Under the pieces are notes generated by a model, which was given only the letters and a program-made list of their open reading frames with translations, was not told the origin of the DNA and did not search any database. Of a stretch of DNA of 64,000 nucleotides, positions 52,023-59,486 are shown piece after piece. The translations under genes and the position numbers were made by a program. The DNA lies in NCBI RefSeq assembly GCF_000420025.1, contig NZ_ATUD01000001.1:744001-808000 (forward strand), read 5' to 3'. Numbering within the stretch: position 1 is the stretch's first letter; each line of letters opens with the position of its first letter. The DNA comes from Patulibacter americanus DSM 16676. Its GTDB lineage: Bacteria; Actinomycetota; Thermoleophilia; Solirubrobacterales; Solirubrobacteraceae.

Positions 52023-52280
52023 CTACGACAGGACGGGCACCACGCGCCGACGGCGGAAGCGGTAGCGGCCCTTCACGTGCGCGCGGAAGTAGCCGTGGAC
52101 CGCGTCGCCGCCGGAGCCGTCGCCGCGGACGGCTTCGGCGGTGAGGCCGTCGAAGATCTCGCGGGGGACGTCGACGAACTCGTAGGTGCCCACCCAGCGG
52201 AAGACGACCTGCAGGGTGCCCGTCGCGGCGTCGAACCCGACCTCGGCGATGTTCCGCGAGCCGACGGGGGTGCGTTCCAT
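52023..52280 (-). CDS. KTSC-domain protein
   Basis: An 85-residue protein consisting almost entirely of a KTSC domain (named for the C-terminus of some lysyl-tRNA synthetases): GSRNIAEVGFDAATGTLQVVFRWVGTYEFVDVPREIFDGL and HGYFRAHVKGRYRFRR. The family is small and widespread, with no established biochemical role. Its ATG forms the left end of a symmetric intergenic region shared with the divergent ECF sigma gene, so co-regulation by that sigma factor is likely. Confidence 0.85.
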   Translation of the reverse strand: MERTPVGSRNIAEVGFDAATGTLQVVFRWVGTYEFVDVPREIFDGLTAEAVRGDGSGGDAVHGYFRAHVKGRYRFRRRRVVPVLS

Positions 52281-52361
52281 ATCTGGAGTTCGCTCGGCGA
52301 CGGGGGAAAGTTCGCGGCCGCGTCGAACTTTCGGTGCGCCCCGAGCGAAGTACAGCCAGAT
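52281..52361. promoter_or_regulatory. Symmetric divergent control region, KTSC gene/ECF sigma gene
   Basis: The whole gap is a nested inverted repeat: ATCTGG (52281-52286) with CCAGAT (52356-52361), TTCGCTCGG (52289-52297) with CCGAGCGAA (52341-52349), and GAAAGTTCG (52306-52314) with CGAACTTTC (52324-52332). Each half reads GAAC-N17-CGAA, close to an ECF-type -35/-10 layout, ending about 8-10 bases before the ATG on either side. This suggests two identical outward promoters, probably read by the adjacent sigma factor and giving nearly leaderless mRNAs. Confidence 0.6.
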
Positions 52362-52938
52362 GTCCGCCCACTCCGAAGACGCTCGAGCGATCGAGCGGTC
52401 GCTGCACGAGCCTGAGGCGTTCGCGGCGGTCTACCGACGTCACGCGGGCACGATCCTGCGGTACACCCGATCGCGGTTGAGCGCCGAGGTGGCGGAGGAC
52501 GCGGCGCACGAGGTGTTCGTCCGCGCGTTCCGACAACGCCGGACGTACGAACCACGGTCGGCGACGGCGATGCCGTGGCTCTACGGCATCGCGGCGAACG
52601 TCATCGCCGACCTGCACCGGCAGGAGGCCCGGCACCTGCGCGCGCTGGAGCGCATGGTCTGGGACCGCGTCGACGACGCCGCACCCGAGGGTGCGGGCCC
52701 CCGCCGGCCGATCGCGCCGGAGCTCGTCGCCGCGCTGCAGGACCTGTCGTCCGCGGAGCGCGAGACGCTGCTGCTCGCCGTCTGGGGCGAGCTGTCCTAC
52801 GACGAGATCGCCACCGCGCTCGACATCCCGTCGGGCACCGTCCGGTCGCGCGTATCCCGCGCCCGGGTCCGACTGCAGGCGGCGCTGGGCCGCCCCGAGA
52901 CTTCCCCCGCCCAAGAGAACGGAGAGGCGCATGCCTGA
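52360..52938 (+). CDS. ECF-type RNA polymerase sigma factor
   Basis: A 192-residue ECF sigma factor. Region 2 is at about 15-60 (EDAAHEVFVRAFRQRRTYEP) and region 4 at about 120-175 (SSAERETLLLAVWGELSYDEIATALDIPSGTVRSRVSRAR). It is very like the sigma factor at position 26, sharing ALLLVVWGELSY/TLLLAVWGELSY and the recognition helix, so the two loci are paralogous. ATG 52360 sits at the right end of the symmetric region. It overlaps its membrane partner gene by 8 bases. Confidence 0.93.
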   Translation: MSAHSEDARAIERSLHEPEAFAAVYRRHAGTILRYTRSRLSAEVAEDAAHEVFVRAFRQRRTYEPRSATAMPWLYGIAANVIADLHRQEARHLRALERMVWDRVDDAAPEGAGPRRPIAPELVAALQDLSSAERETLLLAVWGELSYDEIATALDIPSGTVRSRVSRARVRLQAALGRPETSPAQENGEAHA

Positions 52939-53674
52939 CGACCATCTCGACGACCTGCTGCGTGAGCTGCGCAGCGTCGCCGACCCGGACGGACCGGGGG
53001 CCGACGCGGAGCGCCGGCTCGTGGACCGCCTCGACCGCACCCTGGGGGCGCAGGATCGCTCCCTGCGTGCCGGGTTCCGCAACGCCCGCCGCGCGGTGCT
53101 CGCGATCGTCGCGGCCGCGGGCATCGCCGCGGGCGCGGCCGGCGGCGCCGCCGTCGCCCTCGCCGCCGGGGGGACCGGTGCGACCGAACAGGCGCAGGGC
53201 GAGGAGCTGCGCGCCGACGCGGCCAACCCCTCCCGGGTCGCCTACACCGCCGTCACCCGCAGCGAGGTCCGCCCGACGGGCCGCACCCGCGTGCTGCTGC
53301 GCGTGCTCGCCCGGCGGTTCCCGGACGTCGACCTCGCCGCCGCCCGCGGCATCGAGGCGGCGGACGGCACCCGCGCCTGGGTCGTCCCCGGCCGCAAGCA
53401 CACGTGCTTCGGGGCCGAGAACGACGACGGCACCGGCTACACCTGCGTGACCAACGCCCGCGCCCGGCTCGGAGCCCTCTCGACCGCCGCGGTCGGACCG
53501 GACGGGCGCATCCGTGCGATCTACCTCGTGCCCGACGACGTCGACCGGCTCGAGGCCGACGGCCAGGCGTTCCGGCCGCGCGGCAACCTCGTGATCGCCA
53601 CCTACGGCGAGCAGGCCCCCGTCACGATCGTGACCGGATCCGGGCAGGCCACGACGATCGAGGGACGCCCGTGA
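52931..53674 (+). CDS. Membrane protein, probable partner of the ECF sigma factor
   Basis: A 247-residue protein with a cytosolic N-terminus of about 55 residues (MPDDHLDDLLRELRSVADPDGPG), one Ala/Gly-rich membrane segment (about 56-82) and an extracytoplasmic domain. The outside part contains HTCFGAENDDGTGYTC, with two cysteines that could form a disulfide; the same motif recurs in the protein at 54139. The N-terminus resembles that of the partner protein at 582. A redox- or envelope-sensing anti-sigma role is inferred from the gene pairing. Confidence 0.78.
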   Translation: MPDDHLDDLLRELRSVADPDGPGADAERRLVDRLDRTLGAQDRSLRAGFRNARRAVLAIVAAAGIAAGAAGGAAVALAAGGTGATEQAQGEELRADAANPSRVAYTAVTRSEVRPTGRTRVLLRVLARRFPDVDLAAARGIEAADGTRAWVVPGRKHTCFGAENDDGTGYTCVTNARARLGALSTAAVGPDGRIRAIYLVPDDVDRLEADGQAFRPRGNLVIATYGEQAPVTIVTGSGQATTIEGRP

Positions 53675-53693
53675 TGCCGCGCCACCCCGCAAT

Positions 53694-53716
53694 GGACACT
53701 CGTCCGGTGTGTGTCC
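53694..53716. promoter_or_regulatory. Inverted repeat upstream of the small secreted protein gene
   Basis: GGACAC (53694-53699) and GTGTCC (53711-53716) flank an 11-base spacer, 34 bases before the ATG at 53750. Possible operator; no clear -10 identified. Confidence 0.4.
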
Positions 53717-53749
53717 CGTACACCCGGCGAACGGGAATAGCTTCGCGCC

Positions 53750-54139
53750 ATGTCCCGCATACGCACCGTCCCACGCCTCCTCGCCCTGCTGCTGATCGCC
53801 GTGGCCGCCAGCCTCGCCACCGGCCTGACCTCCGCCCCGCCGAGCGACGCCTACTGGGTCTGCGCCCCGCACGCCCCCGTCGTCCGCGCCCCCGACTTCC
53901 GGTGCAACGGCGACTACAACCCCGGCATCGCCTACGTCGAGAAGAACAGCTCGCCGCGCGCCTACGGCGTGTACCGCTCCAGCACCTTCGGGGGTGGATC
54001 CGTCTCCGGGCAGGAGTACTTCAGCGGCAGCAGCGACTACTTCATGCAGGACTTCGGCTGCGGCGCCGGCTTCCCGAACGCGCACAACCGCAACACGACC
54101 ACCAACACCGTCCAGTACACCCACGCGGGGAGCTGCTGA
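53750..54139 (+). CDS. Small secreted cysteine-containing protein
   Basis: A 129-residue exported protein: signal peptide (about 1-33, cleavage near SDAYW), then a mature chain of about 95 residues with four cysteines (WVCAPH, FRCNGD, FGCGAG and the C-terminal SC), Tyr/Ser/Asn/Gly-rich and with few charged residues. No family recognised. It lies between two genes that share the C-F-G-A-E-N-D motif and overlaps the second by one base, so it belongs to the sigma-factor locus. A surface-exposed or signalling role is possible. Confidence 0.68.
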   Translation: MSRIRTVPRLLALLLIAVAASLATGLTSAPPSDAYWVCAPHAPVVRAPDFRCNGDYNPGIAYVEKNSSPRAYGVYRSSTFGGGSVSGQEYFSGSSDYFMQDFGCGAGFPNAHNRNTTTNTVQYTHAGSC

Positions 54140-54696
54140 TGCCGCTGCGAAGCCGCGTGCGGTTCGCCCGCACCGCCGTCGTCGTCGCCGTGGCCTCGGC
54201 CGGCGGCACCCTCGCCGCCGGGGCCCTGGCTACCGCGGACGCGCCCTCCGGGCTGAACGCCACCCCGTCCTACTCCGCCGTCGAGCGCAGCACGCAGGGC
54301 CCGACGGACCGCGTCGAGGAGATGGTCGCGGTCATGGCTCGACGGTTCCCCGACGTCGCCGGCGTGGAGCCGCAGGGGGTGCAGGCCGACGACGGCACCC
54401 AGGCCTGGGTCGTGGCCGGCGAGCGCACCACGTGCTTCGGCGCCGAGAACGACGAGGGCACCGGCTACACGTGCGCCCCGAACGCCGTCGCCGCCTCGAC
54501 CGCCCTCTCCGTCATGGAGCGCGGCGACGACGGGGCCACGCGCGCGGCCTTCCTCGTGCCCGACGCCGTGCGCGCCGTCGCCGTCGACGGGCGGCAACTC
54601 GCCCCGTCGCACAACGTCGTGGTGGTCGAGTTCGGGAAGACCGCGAAGGTGCAGGCGCTGCGCCGGGACGGAACCGCGGTCACCCTCGGCCACTGA
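54139..54696 (+). CDS. Secreted/membrane-anchored paralogue of the sigma partner's outer domain
   Basis: A 185-residue protein with an N-terminal signal or anchor (about 8-32) and one domain homologous to the outer part of the protein at 52931: TQAWVVAGERTTCFGAENDEGTGYTCAPNA against TRAWVVPGRKHTCFGAENDDGTGYTC. It lacks the cytoplasmic N-terminus, so it cannot bind the sigma factor in the same way. It might compete for or present the same signal outside the cell. Start ATG 54139 shares a base with the preceding TGA. Confidence 0.72.
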   Translation: MPLRSRVRFARTAVVVAVASAGGTLAAGALATADAPSGLNATPSYSAVERSTQGPTDRVEEMVAVMARRFPDVAGVEPQGVQADDGTQAWVVAGERTTCFGAENDEGTGYTCAPNAVAASTALSVMERGDDGATRAAFLVPDAVRAVAVDGRQLAPSHNVVVVEFGKTAKVQALRRDGTAVTLGH

Positions 54697-54717
54697 GCAG
54701 AGCGGGGCAGGCGCCGG

Positions 54718-54743
54718 GGCCAGCCCGCCCGAGCGGGTTGGCC
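54718..54743. terminator. Bidirectional hairpin terminator
   Basis: GGCCAGCCCGC-CCGA-GCGGGTTGGCC forms an 11-bp stem with one G-U-type pair in the 54-base gap between convergent genes. Confidence 0.65.
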
Positions 54744-54750
54744 CGCCGCT

Positions 54751-55638
54751 TCAGGCGGCGAACTGCGCGGCCGCCGTCACCGGGTCCTCCGCGAGCCGCC
54801 GCGCGCCCAGGTCGCGCGCCAGGTCGTCGTCGGCCCCGGCGCCCGCGATCGCGCACGGCCAGCGGCCCGCCAGTCGGCGCAGCGCGTCGTCGGCGCGCAG
54901 GCGGTCCGGGTCCGCGGCGGCCAGCACCACGAGGTCGGGGGTCAGGCGCCCCGCCGCGCCCTCGACCATCGAGACGGGCGTGTCGGCACCGAGCCAGACG
55001 ATCCGCCAGCCGCGGGCGTGCAGGGCGATGCCGAACGCGAGGAGCCCGAACGTGTGGCGCTCGCCGCCGGGGCAGGCCAGCAGGGCCCGCGGGCCGGTGC
55101 CGCGGTCCCAGCCCCGCGACAGGGCGGAGAAGCGCGACTCGAAGAACGCCGTCGCGAAGTGCTCCTGCGCGACGGACACGTGCCCGGACGCCCACCGGTC
55201 GCCGACCTCGCGCAGGTACGGGAGCACGACGTCGCGCAGCACGGCCAGCGGCTGGTGCGCCGCGAGCAGACTCTCCAGCACGCGCTGGGCCGCGGTCTCC
55301 TCGAACGCGTCGAGCGTCGTCTGCAGGCCGTGGTGCGCGCGCTCCACCTCGGCCGCCGGCACGGCCGGGTGCTCCCCCGGCGGCACGCCGAGCCGCAGCG
55401 ACGACGTGAGCTCCGCGGCCTGGGCGGCCGAGCGCCCCGCCTCGAGGTGGCGCAGCATCACCCGCACCCGGTGCTCGTCGACGGTGGAGTAGAGCCGCTG
55501 GTTGCCCGCGGTCCGCCGCGGCCGCAGCAGGCCGTAGCGGCGCTCCCAGGCGCGCAGGACGTCGGTCGTCGTGCCCGTCCGCCGGGCGAGCTCGCCGATC
55601 TTCAGCCACTCCGTCGCGCGCTGCTGGGGCACCCCCAT
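54751..55638 (-). CDS. CarH/LitR-like MerR regulator with cobalamin-binding domain
   Basis: A 295-residue regulator. The N-terminal MerR helix-turn-helix is at about 10-75 (KIGELARRTGTTTDVLRAWERRYGLLRP). A helical cap domain follows with Trp149, nine residues, then Glu159-His160, the W-x9-E-H motif of CarH photoreceptors. The Rossmann-like B12 domain has E193-R-H195-T-F-G198, the E-x-H-x-x-G motif. The residue after the Trp is Ala, whereas Thermus CarH has His132 there, so light-induced bis-His ligation may differ. Probably a B12- and light-responsive repressor. ATG 55636-55638 was chosen because the MerR domain follows. Confidence 0.88.
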   Translation of the reverse strand: MGVPQQRATEWLKIGELARRTGTTTDVLRAWERRYGLLRPRRTAGNQRLYSTVDEHRVRVMLRHLEAGRSAAQAAELTSSLRLGVPPGEHPAVPAAEVERAHHGLQTTLDAFEETAAQRVLESLLAAHQPLAVLRDVVLPYLREVGDRWASGHVSVAQEHFATAFFESRFSALSRGWDRGTGPRALLACPGGERHTFGLLAFGIALHARGWRIVWLGADTPVSMVEGAAGRLTPDLVVLAAADPDRLRADDALRRLAGRWPCAIAGAGADDDLARDLGARRLAEDPVTAAAQFAA

Positions 55639-55766
55639 GCGATACCCGGACAAGACCTGGACGATGCGGATGCACCCAAAGTCGCGGGGTAGCCGAACCC
55701 CCGAACGACGCGTCGCCCGACCGGGCGGCGCACCTCGCAAGAGCAGTCACAGACGGAGGAAACGCC

Positions 55767-56549
55767 ATGCCGAACACCACCGACGTGCAGCACTGGGAGG
55801 GCCAGCACCTGCTCGGCCAGGACGGCTCGAAGATCGGGAAGATCGACGCCATCTACCTCGACGACCACAGCGGCGAGCCCGAGTGGGCGCTCGTGAACAC
55901 GGGCCTCTTCGGCACCCGCTCCTCGTTCGTGCCGATCGCGCAGGCGTCGTCCAACGGCGATGGCGTGACGGTGCCCTTCGACAAGGACAAGGTCAAGGGC
56001 GCCCCGAACGTCGACGAGGACGGCCACCTCTCCCCGCAGGAGGAGGCCGAGCTCTACCGCTACTACGGGCGTGACGACTACGACCGCGCCGGCGGGACCG
56101 CAGGCACGACCGGCACGGCCGACCACGACCGCGCGGCGGATCGCGGCGACGCACACGGCACCGTCGGCCACGACACCTCGGGTACGAACACGGACGACGC
56201 GATGACGCGCTCCGAGGAGGAGCTGCGCGTCGGCACCCGCGAGCGCGAGACCGGCAAGGCCCGCCTGCGCAAGTACGTCGTCACGGAGCAGGTCACCAAG
56301 ACCGTCCCGGTCTCCCGCGAGGAGGTCCGCGTCGAGCGTGAGCCCATCACGGACCAGAACCGCGACGCCGCCACCGACGGCCCCGCGATCTCCGAGGAGG
56401 AGCACGAGGTCACGCTCCACGCCGAGGAGCCCGTCGTCGAGAAGACCGCCGTCCCGAAGGAGCGCGTGCGCCTCGACAAGGACGTCGTCCAGGACGAGCG
56501 CACCGTCACGGAAGAGGTCCGCAAGGAGCGCATCGACACCGATCGGTGA
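55767..56549 (+). CDS. PRC-barrel and DUF2382 domain protein
   Basis: A 260-residue, very acidic soluble protein. A PRC-barrel (about 8-80, EGQHLLGQDGSKIGKIDAIYLDDHSGEPEWALVNTGLFG) is followed by a Gly/Thr/Asp/His-rich linker and a DUF2382 domain (about 150-260) with RLRKYVVTEQVTKTVPVSREEVRVEREP. Such proteins are common in actinobacteria and associated with stress tolerance, although the mechanism is unknown. Divergent from the CarH-like regulator, so it is the obvious candidate target. The ATG is preceded by GGAGG. Confidence 0.9.
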   Translation: MPNTTDVQHWEGQHLLGQDGSKIGKIDAIYLDDHSGEPEWALVNTGLFGTRSSFVPIAQASSNGDGVTVPFDKDKVKGAPNVDEDGHLSPQEEAELYRYYGRDDYDRAGGTAGTTGTADHDRAADRGDAHGTVGHDTSGTNTDDAMTRSEEELRVGTRERETGKARLRKYVVTEQVTKTVPVSREEVRVEREPITDQNRDAATDGPAISEEEHEVTLHAEEPVVEKTAVPKERVRLDKDVVQDERTVTEEVRKERIDTDR

Positions 56550-56672
56550 GGGGGTCGGCGTCCGACACGTCGCGCGCCGGTCGGATCCCACAGCCCGCGC
56601 GTGCCGCACCGGTACGCGACGGGCAGTGGTTGCCCATGACGATCAGCGCGATCGTCGGCGGCGCGCCCGCGC

Positions 56673-57461
56673 TCAGGCCTTGTGGCGCATCATCCGCTCG
56701 GCCGTGCGCAGGCCGAAGCGCTTCGGAAGGATCCGTGTCGAGACGGTGGCGAGGATGCTGTTCGCACGACCGTCCACGACCGACGGCTTCCGGCCGGAGA
56801 AGGCCTTCCACGTCGTGTCGACGACCTGCTCCGGCTGGCGCTTGTTCTTCGCGGGCCCCGCGTTCATCGGCGTCTCGGTGTCGCCGGGCGACACCGCGAA
56901 GATGCGCAGTCCGTGGGCGCGGTTCTCCTCCGACAGCGCCTCGGTGAGCATCAGGACGTAGGACTTCGACGCCGCGTACGCCGCGAGATGTGGCATCGGC
57001 TGGTGGGCGGCGGCGCTGGCGACGTTGACGATCGTCCCGTGGCCTGCGGCGCGCATGCGGACGACCGCCGCGCGCGTCAGCAGGGTGAGGGCGGTGACGT
57101 TCAGATCGACCATTCGACGAAGGGCACGCTCGTCGGCGTCGGCGAGGTCGCCCTCGGGGGAGACGCCGGCGCAGTTCACCAGGTGGTCGATCCGGGGGAG
57201 GTCGTCCGCGATCCTGACGGTGAGGGCCGCGACGTCCGCGGCGTCGGCGAGGTCGGCGCCGTGCACCTGGACGGCGACCCCGTGCTCCGCGGCGAGGCCG
57301 TCGGCCAGGGTCTGCAGCACGTCCACGGAGCGGGCGACCAGGACGAGGTCGTATCCCTCTCGGGCGTAACGGCGGGCGAACTGCTCGCCGATGCCGGAAC
57401 TGGCGCCTGTGACGAGGGCGACGGGGCGCGCGGGTGTGGGCGGGTCAGTCTGGTGGGCCAT
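56673..57461 (-). CDS. Short-chain dehydrogenase/reductase
   Basis: A 262-residue classical SDR. Cofactor motif TGASSGIG (about 19-26), NCAG at about 96-99, the catalytic Ser in NVASAAAHQP and the Tyr-x-x-x-Lys in YAASK. The length is typical. It uses NAD(P)H to interconvert a ketone and alcohol; substrate unknown. Divergent from a TetR regulator across 78 bases, so probably its target. The C-terminal TRILPKRFGLRTAERMM is a tail seen in SDRs acting on hydrophobic substrates. Confidence 0.9.
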   Translation of the reverse strand: MAHQTDPPTPARPVALVTGASSGIGEQFARRYAREGYDLVLVARSVDVLQTLADGLAAEHGVAVQVHGADLADAADVAALTVRIADDLPRIDHLVNCAGVSPEGDLADADERALRRMVDLNVTALTLLTRAAVVRMRAAGHGTIVNVASAAAHQPMPHLAAYAASKSYVLMLTEALSEENRAHGLRIFAVSPGDTETPMNAGPAKNKRQPEQVVDTTWKAFSGRKPSVVDGRANSILATVSTRILPKRFGLRTAERMMRHKA

Positions 57462-57485
57462 GCCGACATCCTAACCGGAATATGT

Positions 57486-57514
57486 ATCCGAATAGATTAT
57501 TCATCCGTTCGGAT
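57486..57514. promoter_or_regulatory. Putative TetR operator
   Basis: ATCCGAA (57486-57492) and TTCGGAT (57508-57514) are perfect inverted copies in an AT-rich gap between the divergent SDR and TetR genes, where a repressor of this pair would bind. AT content is far above the surroundings. Confidence 0.55.
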
Positions 57515-57539
57515 TCGCCATCCGGGTAAGATCTGGGTC

Positions 57540-58082
57540 ATGGACGGACTGCGGAAGGACGCGGCGCGCAACCGCGCACGGATCGTCGAAGCCGCGGGCG
57601 ACCTCGCGGCGCGAGGCGAGCCCCTGGCGTTCAACACCGTCGCGCGCATCGCGGGCGTGGGTGTCGGGACCGTCTACCGACACTTCACGGCGATCGAGGA
57701 GCTCGAGGAGGCTCTCGTCTGGGAGCGGTTCGACGACCTCGACCGGATCCTCCGCGACACAGGACCAGCGGAGCTTGAACGCGTGCTGACGGCGCACTTC
57801 ACCCTGCTCACCGAAGATGCCCTCTTCGAGAAGGTGACCGAGCGCCCAGAGCCGGCCCTTGAGCAGACGGTGACGAAGCGGACGGCCCTCATCGGCCGAC
57901 TGTCGGAACTGATGGGACGCGCCCGGGAGCACGGGGACCTGCGCGCCGACATCGACGCGCAGGGGGTGTTGCTGCTCGTCTGCGGACTCGCTCATGCGGC
58001 GCGCAGCGCCGGCGTCGCGGCCGACAGCCCGGAGGCCCGGATCTTGCTGCGCGTGGCGTTCGACGGACTCCGCGTGCCCTGA
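57540..58082 (+). CDS. TetR-family transcriptional regulator
   Basis: A 180-residue regulator. The helix-turn-helix domain (about 5-50) reads RIVEAAGDLAARGEPLAFNTVARIAGVGVGTVYRHF, a close match to TetR proteins. The C-terminal ligand domain (about 60-175) is of the helical TetR_C type without an obvious ligand clue. ATG 57540. Divergent from the SDR gene, so probably controls it and itself. Confidence 0.9.
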   Translation: MDGLRKDAARNRARIVEAAGDLAARGEPLAFNTVARIAGVGVGTVYRHFTAIEELEEALVWERFDDLDRILRDTGPAELERVLTAHFTLLTEDALFEKVTERPEPALEQTVTKRTALIGRLSELMGRAREHGDLRADIDAQGVLLLVCGLAHAARSAGVAADSPEARILLRVAFDGLRVP

Positions 58083-58155
58083 GCCCGCGACGGTCGCCCC
58101 GCACGCGGCCACCGGCCGGGTCCGGGCGCACGCGCTTACGCCCGATGCGCTCCGT

Positions 58156-59073
58156 TCAGGCGCGGGTACCGTGAGCGAGCGCCGGGAGTCGGCCGGCCTC
58201 GGCCGCCTCGCGCGCGACGGCGATGAAGGCTGCGGCCGGCGCACTCGGCCCGACGCCGCGCCAGACGAGAGAGACGCGGGTCTCGGGCTCGGGCCTGGGG
58301 AGCCGGCGCACCGCGAGGCCCGGGACGTCGAGGGGAGCGTTGTCCTCGATGGTCAGGAACCAGCCGGCACCGGTGGCGACCAGGGCCTCTGCCTCCTGGA
58401 GCTCGCGGAGCGGCGGGCCCAGGGTCGGCTCGACCCCGAACGCACGGCACAGGTCGAGGATCTCGTCGTGCATGGCGGGGTTCGCCCGACGGTCGAGCAG
58501 GATGAGCGGCAGCGTGGTCAGCTCCGAGGGGTCCGCGACATCGCCGGCGGCGGCCGCGTGGGAGGCCGGGATGACGGCGAGCATCCGCTCGCGCCACAGC
58601 AGCTGCGTGCGCAGGCTCCCGTCCCGGATCGGAGCGCGCACGAACGCCAGATCCAGGTCGCCGGCCTTCAGGGCGGCGAGCTTGCGGTCCGTGGCCGGTG
58701 TGTCGAGGTCGACGCTGACCCGGGGGTTCCTCGCACGGAAGGTCGCGAGGAGCAGGTTCAGGCTCGGCCCGATCCCGGGGGTCGTTCCGATGCGGAGCCG
58801 GCCGGCGCCGCCGGTCGCAATCGCTGCCGCTGCTTCGGTGAGCTCTTCGGCCGCGGCCAGGATGCGCCGCGCGAGGGGCAGCAGTTCGGCGCCCGCCGAC
58901 GTCAGGGTGACGTGATGGCTCGAACGCTCGAACAGCGGAACGTCGAGGGCGCGCTCCAGGCGGCGCACCAGTTGGCTCACGGCGGGCTGGCTGATGTCCA
59001 GGCGCTCCGCGGCGCGGGCGAAGTGCAGCTCGGCCGCGACGGCGTCGAAGGCGGCGAGCTGACGGAGGTCCAC
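58156..59073 (-). CDS. LysR-family transcriptional regulator
   Basis: A 305-residue regulator. The N-terminal winged helix (VDLRQLAAFDAVAAELHFARAAERLDISQPAVSQLVRRLE) and LysR substrate-binding domain (GRLRIGTTPGIGPSLNLLL onward) are clear. I chose GTG 59071-59073 since family members usually begin M-[DE]-L-R; an ATG six codons earlier (59089-59091) is possible. Divergent from the aldo-keto-reductase remnant and flavodoxin genes, which it probably regulates. Confidence 0.88.
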   Translation of the reverse strand: MDLRQLAAFDAVAAELHFARAAERLDISQPAVSQLVRRLERALDVPLFERSSHHVTLTSAGAELLPLARRILAAAEELTEAAAAIATGGAGRLRIGTTPGIGPSLNLLLATFRARNPRVSVDLDTPATDRKLAALKAGDLDLAFVRAPIRDGSLRTQLLWRERMLAVIPASHAAAAGDVADPSELTTLPLILLDRRANPAMHDEILDLCRAFGVEPTLGPPLRELQEAEALVATGAGWFLTIEDNAPLDVPGLAVRRLPRPEPETRVSLVWRGVGPSAPAAAFIAVAREAAEAGRLPALAHGTRA

Positions 59074-59115
59074 GACGCCGACGATAACCATTCGTGATCG
59101 CCACCAGAGGATCCG

Positions 59116-59153
59116 ACCCATTGCCCGGCGCGACGCCGGGCCGTTCAATGGGT
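59116..59153. repeat. Two-part hairpin in the LysR/flavodoxin intergenic region
   Basis: ACCCATT (59116-59122) pairs with AATGGGT (59147-59153). Inside it GCCCGGCG-CGA-CGCCGGGC (59123-59141) is a perfect 8-bp stem. Located between the divergent LysR gene and the remnant at 59221, so it could be in the 5' leader of the rightward transcript or a regulator site. Confidence 0.6.
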
Positions 59154-59220
59154 TCACCGGAACGTCGGACTCGGCGCTGACCGCTTCGGTCTTCCACTGG
59201 ATCACTCAAGGAAAGACGCC

Positions 59221-59433
59221 ATGCAGACGCGCATGATCGGCACGCAGGTGCTCGCGCAGGGCGACGACGTCGTCGCGCTCCCGGGCACCGAGCGCCGCGC
59301 CTACCTCGAGCAGAACGTCGCGGCCGCCGCGATCGACCTCGACGCGGACACCCTCGCCGCCCTGGACGACGCGATCCCGCCGGCCGCCGTCGCGGGCCAA
59401 AGGTACGCATCGATGGACGAGATCGACGCATGA
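59221..59433 (+). pseudogene. Aldo/keto reductase with large internal in-frame deletion
   Basis: A 70-codon frame in which MQTRMIGTQ, a typical start of an aldo/keto reductase, is joined directly to the C-terminal end of the same family: VLAQGDDVVALPGTERRAYLEQNVAAAAIDLDADTLAALDDAIPP. Full-length members are about 330 residues, so some 260 codons, including the catalytic Asp-Tyr-Lys-His residues, are missing. The frame stays open and its stop overlaps an ATG at 59430 upstream of the flavodoxin gene. It cannot be an active reductase; whether the short peptide is still made is unknown. Confidence 0.72.
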
Positions 59434-59486
59434 GCAGTGCACCCACCCTTCCCAGTCACATCCGCAGCAACAACGGAGTTTCCACC

